Assembly: GCA_017934045.1 (NCBI GenBank)
Contig: JAGBKK010000028.1
Location: forward strand, 1 to 33,626
Length of the DNA: 33,626 nucleotides
Direction: 5' to 3'
Source: Neisseriaceae bacterium
GTDB lineage: Bacteria; Pseudomonadota; Gammaproteobacteria; Burkholderiales; Neisseriaceae
Below are positions 16,568 through 24,592 of this stretch, in pieces; the stretch's first letter is position 1; the number at the start of each line of letters is the position of its first letter. A model generated the notes under the pieces. It saw only the letters and a program-made list of their open reading frames with translations. It ran no database searches and was not told the DNA's origin. The translations under genes and the position numbers were made by a program.

Positions 16568-16576
16568 ATTTTAACA
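16568..16576 (-). promoter_or_regulatory. Candidate extended -10 promoter for greA
   Basis: On the minus strand TGTTAAAAT matches the extended -10 pattern TG-N-TANAAT (TAAAAT at 16568-16573). Transcription would begin near 16561 and run through the hairpin at 16529-16554 before greA. The -35 region is poor (CCAACA). Confidence 0.35.
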
Positions 16577-16601
16577 CAAGGAAAAAATCGTGTTGGTCTT
16601 T

Positions 16602-16618
16602 TTTCAGGCTGCCTGAAA
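16602..16618. repeat. DUS palindrome supplying the pdxA stop codon
   Basis: The perfect DUS unit at 16602-16618 overlaps the end of pdxA. Read on the minus strand it encodes FQAA followed by TGA, so the uptake sequence forms the C-terminus and stop of the protein. Confidence 0.8.
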
Positions 16619-17590
16619 CCTTGCCACACACATTTCAAATGCCGTTTGAATGGCGGCTTTCAGGCTGCCTGAATGGGCTTTGCCTGTTCCTGCCAAGTCT
16701 AATGCCGTGCCGTGATCGACCGAAGTGCGAATAAACGGCAAGCCTAATGTAATATTTACGCCGTTGCCAAAAGAAGCGTATTTCAACACAGGCAAGCCTT
16801 GGTCGTGATACATTGCCAAAACCGCATCGCCTTTTTCCAAGATAAACGGCTGAAAAACCGTGTCCGCAGGGTATGTTCCTGATATATTTAACCCTTTGTT
16901 TTGTAAGTCTTTTATCAAGGGATTAAGCCAGTCGATTTCTTCACGCCCTAAATGTCCATTTTCGCCTGCGTGTGGATTTAAGCCACAAATCAATAAATGC
17001 GGATTGTGTATGCCAAATTTATGCTGTAAGTCATTGAGTGTAATACGAATAACGCTTTCTAATAAAGGCGGATTCAATGCGTCTGCCACTTGCCGTAAGG
17101 GTAAATGCGTGCTTGCTAATGCCACACGCAAACCGCCGCCTGCTAACATCATCACCACTTGGCGTGTGTTGCTGATTTTCGCTAAATATTCAGTGTGTCC
17201 TGAAAACGGTTCAGGCTGCCTGAAACCTTCGTTGATAATGCCTTTGTGCAAAGGTGCGGTTACCATAGCGTGAAAACGCTTGTCCTGTATGCCTTGATAG
17301 GCAATATCAAGCAAGCGAATCACATATTCTGCATTTGCGGGATTTAACACGCCCGCCGTGCAAGGGGCGTTGAGCGGACAATGCAAAACGCTTAATTTTT
17401 GTGGATTTTGTGCATTGTATTCAGGCAGCCTGAACGATTTTTGCAACATTTCCGAGCGTTCTTGTAACAGATTTTTATCAGCCAAAATCACCACATTGCA
17501 AGGGAGTTTGTCGGCTTCTAAATCCAAACAAATATCTGCCCCAATGCCAGCAGGTTCGCCACAGGTAATGGCAAGTGTTATGTTGTTCAA
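16604..17590 (-). CDS. pdxA: 4-hydroxythreonine-4-phosphate dehydrogenase PdxA
   Basis: Oxidises 4-phosphohydroxythreonine in pyridoxal phosphate synthesis. The start AITCGEPAGIGADICLDLE, ICGLNPHAGENGHLGREE with a zinc-binding His, and LAMYHDQGLPVLKY are characteristic. At 328 residues it fits. The likely start is TTG at 17590, preceded by AAAGGATGAG; no in-frame ATG lies nearby. Three DUS copies are read in frame: 17420-17434 as FRLPEY, 17210-17225 as FRQPEP and 16658-16673 as SGSLKA. A fourth (16602-16618) makes the C-terminal FQAA and stop. Four DUS in one gene is striking. A terminator follows. Confidence 0.94.
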   Translation of the reverse strand: MNNITLAITCGEPAGIGADICLDLEADKLPCNVVILADKNLLQERSEMLQKSFRLPEYNAQNPQKLSVLHCPLNAPCTAGVLNPANAEYVIRLLDIAYQGIQDKRFHAMVTAPLHKGIINEGFRQPEPFSGHTEYLAKISNTRQVVMMLAGGGLRVALASTHLPLRQVADALNPPLLESVIRITLNDLQHKFGIHNPHLLICGLNPHAGENGHLGREEIDWLNPLIKDLQNKGLNISGTYPADTVFQPFILEKGDAVLAMYHDQGLPVLKYASFGNGVNITLGLPFIRTSVDHGTALDLAGTGKAHSGSLKAAIQTAFEMCVARFQAA

Positions 17591-17600
17591 TTTCTCATCC

Positions 17601-17617
17601 TTTCAGGCTGCCTGAAA
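17601..17617. repeat. DUS palindrome between the RNase II-family gene and pdxA
   Basis: TTTCAGGCTGCCTGAAA directly follows the stop of the RNase II-family gene and sits in the short leader of pdxA. Confidence 0.8.
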
Positions 17618-19474
17618 CTATGCGGCGAGTACATTCATATATTGCAACGCCACGCTTTGGGTGATTAGGTCGATTTCGCCTACGCGTAATTTCATCAATG
17701 TGCGTGGCAGAATGTCAATCGGAATGCCTGTCGCACGAGCAACCAACGGCAAGCCGTCTATGCGAACCAAATCGCCTTTCAGCAAAGTGGCAGTCAATTC
17801 GGTAATCGCATTCTGTTGCAAATACACCAAACTCCAATAGCGTTCCATTTGTTGTTGAAAGTCTTTATATGCGGTGTAAGCGGTTTCAAAATCACGCACG
17901 GCGGCAAACAGTTGATTGTCGTTTTTGTCAAAGCGTGGGGCGTATTGTTCACCATCAATCAAGGAAATCAGTTGTTGTTGATTGATAAAATCAGTCGCAC
18001 GCCGCAGGGGCGAAGTGTGCCACGCATAGTGCGATACGCCCAAGCCGTCATGCGGCGATGATTGCGTAGTCAGCCGCACTTGCCCTTTGGGTTCTTGCAC
18101 CCTGAAAATACCGCCCACACCTGCCTGATCCAACATTTCTGCCCAAGTTTTGTTGGCTAAAATCATCATTTCGCCCACCACCGTGTCAATCGGTGCGTCT
18201 CGCTCTCTTTTAATCGGCGTAACAATGCCATTTTCATCGACTTCCACCGAATATTCATAACGAATTGGTGCGTCTTCTTCGTATTTACCCCGTTGTTTTT
18301 GCAAGGCAATGGCAATTTGCCACAGCGTTTTTAATTCGGCGTGAAAATCAAATTTATCGTCATCATCTTTCAGGCAGCCTGAAAGACGATTGAAAAACGG
18401 TTCAATTTCTTGAATACGCAGGTTTTTTTCTATCCACACTTGTTCGATTTTCGAGTGTGGCAAGCCTACAAATTGTGCGTTTTCATCTAAATCAAAATAC
18501 ACGCTCACGCACGGACGATAGCCGTTTTCGTCCAAACTAAACGCACTAATCCAGTTTTCAGGCAGCATGGTGATTTTGCCTGTGGGAAAATACACCGTGC
18601 TTTGGCGTTGATGAATGATTTTGTGAATCGCATCATTGGCAGACAATGTGGGTGCGGCAATGTGAATGCCCAACTGCCAGCCGTTATCGATTGGCGTTAA
18701 ACTTAAAGCGTCATCAATTTCGGTGGTGGCAATATCGTCAATTGAAAACGCTTTGATATTTTCGGCAACGGGCAAATTTTGCGGTTGTTCGCAAGCAATT
18801 TCAGGAAAATCAATACCTTGTTCAAAATGATTTAACACAAAACCGTCCAATAAATATTGTGGCAAAGACGACACGCCCCCTGTTTTTTGTGCCAATTCAA
18901 ACGGCGTGTATTTCAAGATTTCGGCGGCTTTAATAAATGCTTTATATTCAATCGTTTGCTTATCAGGCGTATGCAGAATTTTGGGCAATACCACCGCAAT
19001 ATTTTCAGGCAGCCTGAACGATTTAAGTTCTTCAATCCATTCTGCCATTTGAGCGTCTTGTTGTTTTTTGCGTTCAATCGCCGCCAATGCTTGTTTGAGC
19101 GTTTCTTCGGGAGCGGCTTTGAATACCCCTTTGTTTTTCTTATAAAAATACATAGGTGCGGCATAGAGAGCAATCAGCGTTGCTGCCAACTCGCTTTTGT
19201 TAGGTTTCTGCCCAAAATATTCGCCAGCGGCGGCTTCGGCAGTAAATTCACACTCGCCCACCACTTCCCACAGCAAGGGAATATCAATTTCACTTGCCTG
19301 CTGTTGGGCGTTTTCCAAAAAAGCAACCGCGTCCGTATCAAATTCCACAAACACATTATTGGCTTTAATTTTGACGCGTTTGCCGCCCACCGTGTCCGCC
19401 TGATAAGACGCATCGTTTTTTTGAATGATACTCGCAACTTTAAATTGACCCGATTCTTCGTAAAAGATATTCAT
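17618..19474 (-). CDS. RNase II/RNase R-family exoribonuclease
   Basis: Processive 3'-5' RNA exonuclease of the RNB family. The catalytic acidic cluster appears as FSIDDIATTEIDDALSL (about residues 240-256), and the RNB C-terminal part has HTSPLRRATDFINQQQL, a hallmark of the fold. At 618 residues it is closer to RNase II (E. coli 644) than RNase R (over 800). The N-terminal region (1-200) looks divergent from the E. coli cold-shock domains. Two DUS copies are read in frame: 19003-19018 as FRLPEN and 18368-18384 as LSGCLKD. It ends 27 bp before pdxA, so the two may form one transcript. No good ribosome site precedes ATG 19474. Confidence 0.9.
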   Translation of the reverse strand: MNIFYEESGQFKVASIIQKNDASYQADTVGGKRVKIKANNVFVEFDTDAVAFLENAQQQASEIDIPLLWEVVGECEFTAEAAAGEYFGQKPNKSELAATLIALYAAPMYFYKKNKGVFKAAPEETLKQALAAIERKKQQDAQMAEWIEELKSFRLPENIAVVLPKILHTPDKQTIEYKAFIKAAEILKYTPFELAQKTGGVSSLPQYLLDGFVLNHFEQGIDFPEIACEQPQNLPVAENIKAFSIDDIATTEIDDALSLTPIDNGWQLGIHIAAPTLSANDAIHKIIHQRQSTVYFPTGKITMLPENWISAFSLDENGYRPCVSVYFDLDENAQFVGLPHSKIEQVWIEKNLRIQEIEPFFNRLSGCLKDDDDKFDFHAELKTLWQIAIALQKQRGKYEEDAPIRYEYSVEVDENGIVTPIKRERDAPIDTVVGEMMILANKTWAEMLDQAGVGGIFRVQEPKGQVRLTTQSSPHDGLGVSHYAWHTSPLRRATDFINQQQLISLIDGEQYAPRFDKNDNQLFAAVRDFETAYTAYKDFQQQMERYWSLVYLQQNAITELTATLLKGDLVRIDGLPLVARATGIPIDILPRTLMKLRVGEIDLITQSVALQYMNVLAA

Positions 19475-19529
19475 ATTTTCTATTTAATGAAATAAGTTAA
19501 TGATTTTTCAGGCTGCCTGAAATGATTTT

Positions 19530-19958
19530 TTAAAACGGCTTAAATAAAACCAAATACAATTCAATCAACAACAAAAACACAGGGATTTCATTGAATATAC
19601 GAAAGAATTTGTGGCTTTTGGTGTTATTGCGTTGTGCAAATTTTTTCAAATGAGATTTACAAATATGTTGATAACCCAACAAAAAAACGCCCAATAAAGT
19701 TTTGGGGTGCGTCCAGTAATTGCCTGAACCTGTCCATGCAAAGGTGTGAAAAACAATAATCACCCCAAACAACAACGCCAAATAACCCATCGGTGCCATA
19801 AAGCGATACAAACGCTGTGCCATACCCAACAGGCGGTCATATTCAGGCGATTGCTTATCCACACTTGCCAAATTCACAAAAATGCGTGGCAAATAAAACA
19901 AGCCTGCAAACCAAGAAATAATCAAAAAAATGTGAATGAGTTTAAGCGTTAAATACAT
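19530..19958 (-). CDS. hemJ: Protoporphyrinogen oxidase HemJ
   Basis: An inner-membrane enzyme that converts protoporphyrinogen IX to protoporphyrin IX in heme synthesis. The conserved His in LKLIHIFLIISWFAGLFYLPRIFV and a later Lys in WTHPKTLLGVFLLGYQ fit the HemJ family, as do four hydrophobic helices and a length of about 142 residues. The frame opens with GTG at 19967, three codons upstream. ATG 19958 is taken, but AGG lies closer to the GTG, so the longer form is possible. A perfect DnaA box (TTATCCACA, 19855-19863) occurs in the coding sequence and is probably coincidental. Confidence 0.88.
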   Translation of the reverse strand: MYLTLKLIHIFLIISWFAGLFYLPRIFVNLASVDKQSPEYDRLLGMAQRLYRFMAPMGYLALLFGVIIVFHTFAWTGSGNYWTHPKTLLGVFLLGYQHICKSHLKKFAQRNNTKSHKFFRIFNEIPVFLLLIELYLVLFKPF

Positions 19959-20011
19959 TTTAATCACTGCCTACAAAACAATAAGCCGTTATTGTAACAA
20001 AAGATAAAGCC

Positions 20012-20052
20012 TTTCAGGCAGCCTGAACAACACGCTGCATATCGATTATAAT
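20012..20052 (+). promoter_or_regulatory. Candidate promoter of the PEBP-family gene
   Basis: TGAACA (20024-20029) and a perfect TATAAT (20047-20052) are separated by 17 bp. The -35-like hexamer overlaps the right end of a DUS (20012-20027), so the uptake sequence contributes to the promoter. The start codon is at 20088 with AAAGGA at 20075-20080. Confidence 0.5.
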
Positions 20053-20087
20053 CTTTCCTTTTAACCAACCGATGAAAGGACTGTCCA

Positions 20088-20570
20088 ATGAAATTAGTTT
20101 CTCCTGAATTTACTGCTGGGCAAATGTTGCCTTTGTCGTTTCAAGCCGACCAAGAGAATGCTTCGCCTGAACTACGCTGGGACGAAGTGCCGCAAGGTGT
20201 AAAAAGTTTTGCGGTGGCAATGCACGACCCTGACGCACCCACAGGCGGTGCAGGTTGGTGGCACTGGTTTGTGTATAATCTGCCAGCTGAAACGCGTTCT
20301 TTGCCGCACAATGCGGGTGATATTTCAGGTAGCCTGTTACCACAAGGAGCGGTTACTTTGGCAAATACCAATAACGACAAGGCGTACGGCGGTTGCTTGC
20401 CTCCTGTGGGCGATCCTGCTCATCGCTATATATTCACCGTATATGCTATGGACAAGGTTTTGGACGAAAGCGATATTCCGCCCAACGCCCAAACTTCGTA
20501 TGTCGGCTTTGTGGTGAATGCACATTGTATTGATAAAGCAACTTTAATGGCTTATTATGAAAGAAAATAG
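20088..20570 (+). CDS. YbhB/YbcL-type Raf kinase inhibitor-like (PEBP) protein
   Basis: A 160-residue protein of the phosphatidylethanolamine-binding family, whose bacterial members are small, mostly cytoplasmic and of unclear function. The ligand-pocket motif AMHDPDAPTGGAGWWHWFVYNLPA and GGCLPPVGDPAHRYIFTVYA are textbook PEBP signatures. The cytoplasmic form is likely because there is no signal peptide. A DUS variant (about 20322-20335) is read as ISGSLLP in the loop before the PPVG motif. Confidence 0.93.
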   Translation: MKLVSPEFTAGQMLPLSFQADQENASPELRWDEVPQGVKSFAVAMHDPDAPTGGAGWWHWFVYNLPAETRSLPHNAGDISGSLLPQGAVTLANTNNDKAYGGCLPPVGDPAHRYIFTVYAMDKVLDESDIPPNAQTSYVGFVVNAHCIDKATLMAYYERK

Positions 20571-20594
20571 TCAATAAAAACAAGACAATAATTT

Positions 20595-20663
20595 TGGATA
20601 ATGTTGGCAAAAAAATGTTAAACACAAAATTTGTTGTTTTTTTGCGTTCTTCAACATTATCCA
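20595..20663. repeat. Large inverted repeat after the PEBP-family gene
   Basis: TGGATAATGTTG (20595-20606) is mirrored by CAACATTATCCA (20652-20663). Inside, GCAAAAAAA (20607-20615) is mirrored by TTTTTTTGC (20637-20645), with a further partial pairing in the centre. The result is a near-continuous hairpin of about 69 nt. Confidence 0.8.
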
Positions 20664-20897
20664 TTGATGAGTGCGATATGCAAGCGGTATAAAATAAATT
20701 TATAATAAAATCAATAAGTTGCAAAATAAAAGGTGAAGAAAAAAACCGCTTGGCATGTGTGCGAAACGGTTTTAAGTTTGATGAGGAAACATAAAAGAAA
20801 GGACAATGATTTCAGGGGTGAAATATACAGATTTAGACTTTTCGTGTCAAGCGTTTTTTTGAAAATATTTTATCAATAAAAACAAATACTTAATTTT

Positions 20898-20925
20898 TTG
20901 CAAAAATAGGCTAAAAAATTATAAA
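20898..20925 (+). promoter_or_regulatory. Candidate hisH promoter
   Basis: TTGCAA (20898-20903) and TATAAA (20920-20925) with 16-bp spacing, 32 bp upstream of the hisH start and followed by the ribosome site AAGGAA. Confidence 0.45.
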
Positions 20926-20956
20926 TAAAACAGCCTTTGATTTTTAAGGAAATTTT

Positions 20957-21601
20957 ATGAAAATTGCTATCGTTGATTATGGAATGGGAAATTTACATTC
21001 TGTTTTAAAGTCGGTACTTTTTGTTGTGCAGCACACAAAAATCCCTGTTGAAGTGGTTTTAACGCCACACCCTGATGAAGTTTTGTCGGCGGATAAAGTG
21101 ATTTTTCCAGGACAAGGGGCAATGCCCGATTGTATGAAATCGTTGCAGCAATCAGGTTTAGGCGAAGCCGTTGCTATTTCTTTGAAAAATAAACCGTTTT
21201 TTGGTATTTGCGTGGGTGCACAACTGTTGTTTGAAATCAGTGAAGAGGGCAACACACAAGGCTTGGGGCATTTTTCAGGCAGCGTCAAACGCTTTCATCA
21301 GCCTTTGCAAGACTTAAACGGCAACCGCTTAAAAGTGCCACATATGGGTTGGAATACGGTGCGACAATGCCAAAATCACCCATTATTCAAGGACTTAAAA
21401 GACAACGCTTATTTTTATTTTGTGCATAGTTATTACTTTGCCCCCAATGACAAAAGCATTGTCTTGGGCGAGTCTGACTACCCTACCCCATTTGCCTGCA
21501 TTGTCGGCAAAGATAATGTATTTGCCACACAATTTCACACCGAAAAAAGCGGCGATAATGGTTTGTTATTGCTGAAAAATTTTATTGAGTGGCATGGGTA
21601 G
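20957..21601 (+). CDS. hisH: Imidazole glycerol phosphate synthase glutaminase subunit HisH
   Basis: Supplies ammonia from glutamine to HisF in histidine synthesis. It is a class I glutamine amidotransferase of 214 residues. VDYGMGNLHSV begins the protein, the nucleophile is Cys85 in FFGICVGAQLLFE, and the His/Glu pair is in FATQFHTEKS. HMGWNTV and YFYFVHSYY are HisH-specific. The usual GICLGMQ is changed to GICVGAQ. A partial DUS near 21270 is read as FSGSVK. No other his genes are visible here; the next gene is proS. AAGGAA precedes ATG 20957. Confidence 0.95.
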   Translation: MKIAIVDYGMGNLHSVLKSVLFVVQHTKIPVEVVLTPHPDEVLSADKVIFPGQGAMPDCMKSLQQSGLGEAVAISLKNKPFFGICVGAQLLFEISEEGNTQGLGHFSGSVKRFHQPLQDLNGNRLKVPHMGWNTVRQCQNHPLFKDLKDNAYFYFVHSYYFAPNDKSIVLGESDYPTPFACIVGKDNVFATQFHTEKSGDNGLLLLKNFIEWHG

Positions 21602-21616
21602 TGTTTAATCATTTAT

Positions 21617-21674
21617 TTTCAGGCTGCCTGAAAAGCGTTCGCGTACGGAAAACGCTGTCAGGCAGCCTGAAAAA
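21617..21674. repeat. DUS hairpin between hisH and proS
   Basis: TTTCAGGCTGCCTGAAA at 21617-21633 and TCAGGCAGCCTGAAAA at about 21659-21674 pair. Inside them AGCGTT and AACGCT extend the stem. This lengthened hairpin is likely a hisH terminator or 3' structure. Confidence 0.75.
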
Positions 21675-21715
21675 GAGTAAAATAGGCAGTTTTATTTTTG
21701 CTCATTCAAAATATT

Positions 21716-23431
21716 ATGAAATCATCTCAATTTTTTATTTCCACCCTAAAAGAAGCTCCTGCGGAAGCGGAGTTGGCAAGTCATCGTTTAATGTTGCGGG
21801 CAGGCTTAATTCGCCGTATTGCGTCTGGTTTGTATGCTTGGCAACCGATGGGTTTGCGTGTGTTGCGTAAGGTGGAAGCCATTGTGCGTGAAGAAATGAA
21901 CAAGGCTAGCGCGGTGGAATTGTTAATGCCTGTGGTGCAACCTGCGGAAGTGTGGCAGGAGTCGGGGCGTTGGGAATTTTATGGCAAAGAACTTTTGCGT
22001 TTGCAAGACCGCCACGAGCGTGATTTTTGTTTGGGTCCTACGCACGAAGAAATCATCAGCGACATTGCACGCAATGAGTTAAAAAGTTATCGCCAACTGC
22101 CTGTGAATTTTTATCAAATTCAAACCAAATTTCGTGATGAAATTCGCCCGCGTTTTGGCGTAATGCGTTCGCGTGAGTTTGTGATGAAAGACGCTTATTC
22201 TTTCCATTTGGATTTTGCGTCTTTGCAAGAAACTTACCAAAAAATGTATGACGCTTATTGCAATATTTTCAATCGGTTAGGCTTAAAATTTCGTCCAGTG
22301 GCGGCGGATACGGGTTCGATCGGCGGTACAGGCTCGCATGAATTTCAAGTGTTGGCAGAATCAGGCGAAGATGTGATTGCGTATTGTGAAACTTCGGATT
22401 ATGCGGCAAATATTGAATTAGCCGAAACCTTGCCTTTATCAGGCGATAGAAAAACACCCAACGAAGATTTACAAAAAATCGCCACGCCGAATGTGAAAAC
22501 CATTGATGAGTTGGTGGCATTTTTAAATATACCGATTGAACGCACCCTGAAATCAGTGGTGGTGGAAGGCGAAGACGGACAGCCGATATTGTTGCTATTG
22601 CGTGGCGATCACGAACTTAATGAAATCAAAGCAGAGAAGTTGGCAGGCGTTAAATCGCCCTTATCGTTTGCCAATGCAGACACCATTCGCCAAGCGTTTG
22701 GTGCAGACGGCGGCTCACTTGGTGCAGTCGGTTTTTCAGGCAAGGTGTATGCCGATTATGCGGTAGAAAAAGCCGCCGACTGGGTTACAGGTGCCAACGA
22801 CAACGGACACCACTACACAGGCTTTAACTTCGGACGCGACTGTCCAGAACCTGAATTTGTCGATTTACGCAATGTGGTGGAAAATGACGCTTCTCCTGAC
22901 GGTAAAGGCAACCTGAAACTCGTGCGTGGCATTGAAGTGGGACACATTTTCCAACTACGCAAAAAATATTCACAGGCAATGAATGTGGCTGTGGCAGACG
23001 CAAACGGTCAATCCGTGGTGCTTGAAATGGGCTGTTACGGTATCGGCATTACTCGCGTGGTTGCCGCCGCCATTGAACAAAACAATGATGATAAAGGCAT
23101 TATCTGGACGGAAGCTATGGCACCATTCACCGCCGTGATTGTGCCGATGAATTACCACAAATCCGAAACCGTTAAAGCCGCCGCCGATAAACTATACGCC
23201 GACTTAACTCATATGGGCGTGGAAGTTTTATTAGACGACCGCGATGAACGAGCAGGCGTGCTGTTGGCCGATTCCGAACTTTTGGGCATTCCACACCGTA
23301 TTGTGGTGGGCGACAGAGGCTTAAAAGAAGGCGTGGTCGAATACCAAAAACGCGGCAATGATACGGCAGAGAAAATTGCTTTATCTGAAATACTGCAACT
23401 GCTTTCAGGCTGCCTGAAATATCGTAGTTAA
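21716..23431 (+). CDS. proS: Prolyl-tRNA synthetase
   Basis: Charges tRNA-Pro in the cytoplasm. It is a bacterial-type class II enzyme of 571 residues with the editing domain between motifs 2 and 3. The start [26 protein letters not shown], motif 2 [30 protein letters not shown] and motif 3 with [13 protein letters not shown] are clear. ATG 21716 is preferred over an in-frame TTG at 21698. An AGGCAACCTGAA variant (22907-22918) falls in the conserved [13 protein letters not shown] region. The last nine residues (LSGCLKYRS) are written by a DUS plus adjoining bases. This 32-bp stretch recurs after the next gene. Confidence 0.97.
   Translation: MKSSQFFISTLKEAPAEAELASHRLMLRAGLIRRIASGLYAWQPMGLRVLRKVEAIVREEMNKASAVELLMPVVQPAEVWQESGRWEFYGKELLRLQDRHERDFCLGPTHEEIISDIARNELKSYRQLPVNFYQIQTKFRDEIRPRFGVMRSREFVMKDAYSFHLDFASLQETYQKMYDAYCNIFNRLGLKFRPVAADTGSIGGTGSHEFQVLAESGEDVIAYCETSDYAANIELAETLPLSGDRKTPNEDLQKIATPNVKTIDELVAFLNIPIERTLKSVVVEGEDGQPILLLLRGDHELNEIKAEKLAGVKSPLSFANADTIRQAFGADGGSLGAVGFSGKVYADYAVEKAADWVTGANDNGHHYTGFNFGRDCPEPEFVDLRNVVENDASPDGKGNLKLVRGIEVGHIFQLRKKYSQAMNVAVADANGQSVVLEMGCYGIGITRVVAAAIEQNNDDKGIIWTEAMAPFTAVIVPMNYHKSETVKAAADKLYADLTHMGVEVLLDDRDERAGVLLADSELLGIPHRIVVGDRGLKEGVVEYQKRGNDTAEKIALSEILQLLSGCLKYRS
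23400..23431. repeat. 32-bp direct repeat, copy 1 (proS 3' end)
   Basis: From T23400 through the proS stop codon at 23431 the sequence is identical to 24491-24522. It comprises a DUS followed by TATCGTAGTTAA. Confidence 0.9.
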
Positions 23432-23445
23432 TTAAAATATAAAAT

Positions 23446-23503
23446 TTTCAGGCAGCCTGAAAACTTAATTAAGCAATAGTAATATTTTTTCAGGCAGCCT
23501 GAA
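23446..23503. repeat. Two DUS copies upstream of the LRR gene
   Basis: TTTCAGGCAGCCTGAAA at 23446-23462 and TTTCAGGCAGCCTGAA at 23488-23503, same orientation, fill the leader of the LRR gene. Confidence 0.8.
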
Positions 23504-23524
23504 TAACATAACAGGAGTATGAAA

Positions 23525-24475
23525 ATGAACTTTTCAACCGATGAAATTTTGGAATGGAAAAAAATTATTCCTGAATTACAACATTTAAGCGATGAAGAGA
23601 TAGACAATCGTTTATCTTGTCATCTCACCGAATTAGAATGCGAAAATATTTCCGCATTGCCTGAAAGTATTGCCAAAATAAAGAATTTAGAATATTTAAG
23701 TTTAAGTTCTTGCGAAAATATCACTCATTTACCTGATAGCATGCGTGAATTAGAATATTTAAATTCATTAAATATCGAACACACTTCTGTATTGCCTGAT
23801 AATATAGATATATTAAAAAATTTAGAATATTTATCTTTTGCTTTTATTCAAAATTTAACCCATTTACCTGATAATATTGGTAAATTAGAAAATTTAATAT
23901 CATTAGATATGGAATTTGTCGATTTTATTACGCTGCCTGAAACAATCGGACAATTAAAAAATTTAAACGAATTAAGCATAGAAAACAGTTGCATTAGCGA
24001 ATTGCCTGAAACAATAGGTGCGTTAGAAAATTTAGAATATCTCACCCTATATCAATTAGAACTTGTTACCCTGCCTGAAACTATTGTACAATTAAAAAAA
24101 TTACGCACTTTGAATTTAATGTTGTGTTCTAACTTAATTAGCATACCAAATTGCGTTACACAATTAAAAAATTTAGAACTTTTGGATTTAGGATATTGTG
24201 AAAATTTATCCGCATTGCCAGAAGATATAGGTAATTTAACAAATTTAACAGAATTGAATTTGTATGAATGTCTGCAACTGACCGTTTTACCTGAAAGTAT
24301 TGGGCAATTAACGAATTTATTGTCGTTAAGCTTAAATGATTGTCAAAATATCATAACCATATTAGAAAAAGTGGGGCAATTTGAAAATTTACAAGAATTG
24401 AGTTTGCCAGACGACTTTGATGTGGCAACACTACCTGAAAAAATTAAACAAATCAAAGGATTAAAAATTATTTGA
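23525..24475 (+). CDS. Leucine-rich-repeat protein
   Basis: A 316-residue protein made almost entirely of about eleven leucine-rich repeats of about 23 residues, pattern LPE(S/T)IGQLxNLxxLxLxxCxx, after a short charged N-terminal segment (FSTDEILEWKKII). It has no signal peptide or membrane helix and should be cytoplasmic or exported by another route. A first in-frame ATG at 23519 is only one base from AGGAG (23513-23517), so ATG 23525, at 7-base spacing, is the better start. The gene is AT-rich and lies between two copies of a 32-bp direct repeat taken from the proS end, suggesting later insertion. Function is not evident; such solenoids usually bind proteins. Confidence 0.88.
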   Translation: MNFSTDEILEWKKIIPELQHLSDEEIDNRLSCHLTELECENISALPESIAKIKNLEYLSLSSCENITHLPDSMRELEYLNSLNIEHTSVLPDNIDILKNLEYLSFAFIQNLTHLPDNIGKLENLISLDMEFVDFITLPETIGQLKNLNELSIENSCISELPETIGALENLEYLTLYQLELVTLPETIVQLKKLRTLNLMLCSNLISIPNCVTQLKNLELLDLGYCENLSALPEDIGNLTNLTELNLYECLQLTVLPESIGQLTNLLSLSLNDCQNIITILEKVGQFENLQELSLPDDFDVATLPEKIKQIKGLKII

Positions 24476-24490
24476 TGATTTTAAATAAAT

Positions 24491-24522
24491 TGCTTTCAGG
24501 CTGCCTGAAATATCGTAGTTAA
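24491..24522. repeat. 32-bp direct repeat, copy 2
   Basis: Identical to the proS 3' end (23400-23431), placed 15 bp after the LRR gene stop. The unit from one repeat to the next is 1,091 bp. Confidence 0.9.
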
Positions 24523-24534
24523 AAACTTGGTAAG

Positions 24535-24566
24535 GTGGGCAACTTGTTGCCCACGCGTTTTTATTT
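24535..24566 (+). terminator. Palindrome and T-run after the LRR gene
   Basis: GTGGGCAAC-TT-GTTGCCCAC (24535-24554) is followed by GCGTTTTTATTTT, a plausible rho-independent terminator for the LRR gene. A DUS palindrome (24571-24587) comes next, before the convergent protease gene. Confidence 0.65.
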
Positions 24567-24592
24567 TAAGTTTCAGGCTGCCTGAAAATGCC

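Larger units (their letters stand above)
20571..20956. other. Long AT-rich intergenic region with hairpin and promoter-like sites
   Basis: No convincing gene in 386 bp. It holds a large inverted repeat (20595-20663), a possible promoter TTGATG-N18-TATAAA (20664-20693), a smaller pairing AAACCG/CGGTTT around 20745-20775, and a T-run after AAGCG at 20850-20860. The hisH promoter lies near 20898-20925. The middle part could encode a small RNA or a GTG-started peptide of about 49 codons, neither well supported. Confidence 0.45.

Noticed and set aside
19855-19863. Perfect DnaA box in hemJ, and another at about 30503-30511 in lpdA
   Set aside because: Single 9-mers inside coding sequence without neighbours or AT-rich DNA are expected by chance.
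20446-20724. 92-codon minus-strand frame over the large hairpin
   Set aside because: It spans the inverted repeat and the end of the PEBP-family gene and has no ribosome site or family resemblance.
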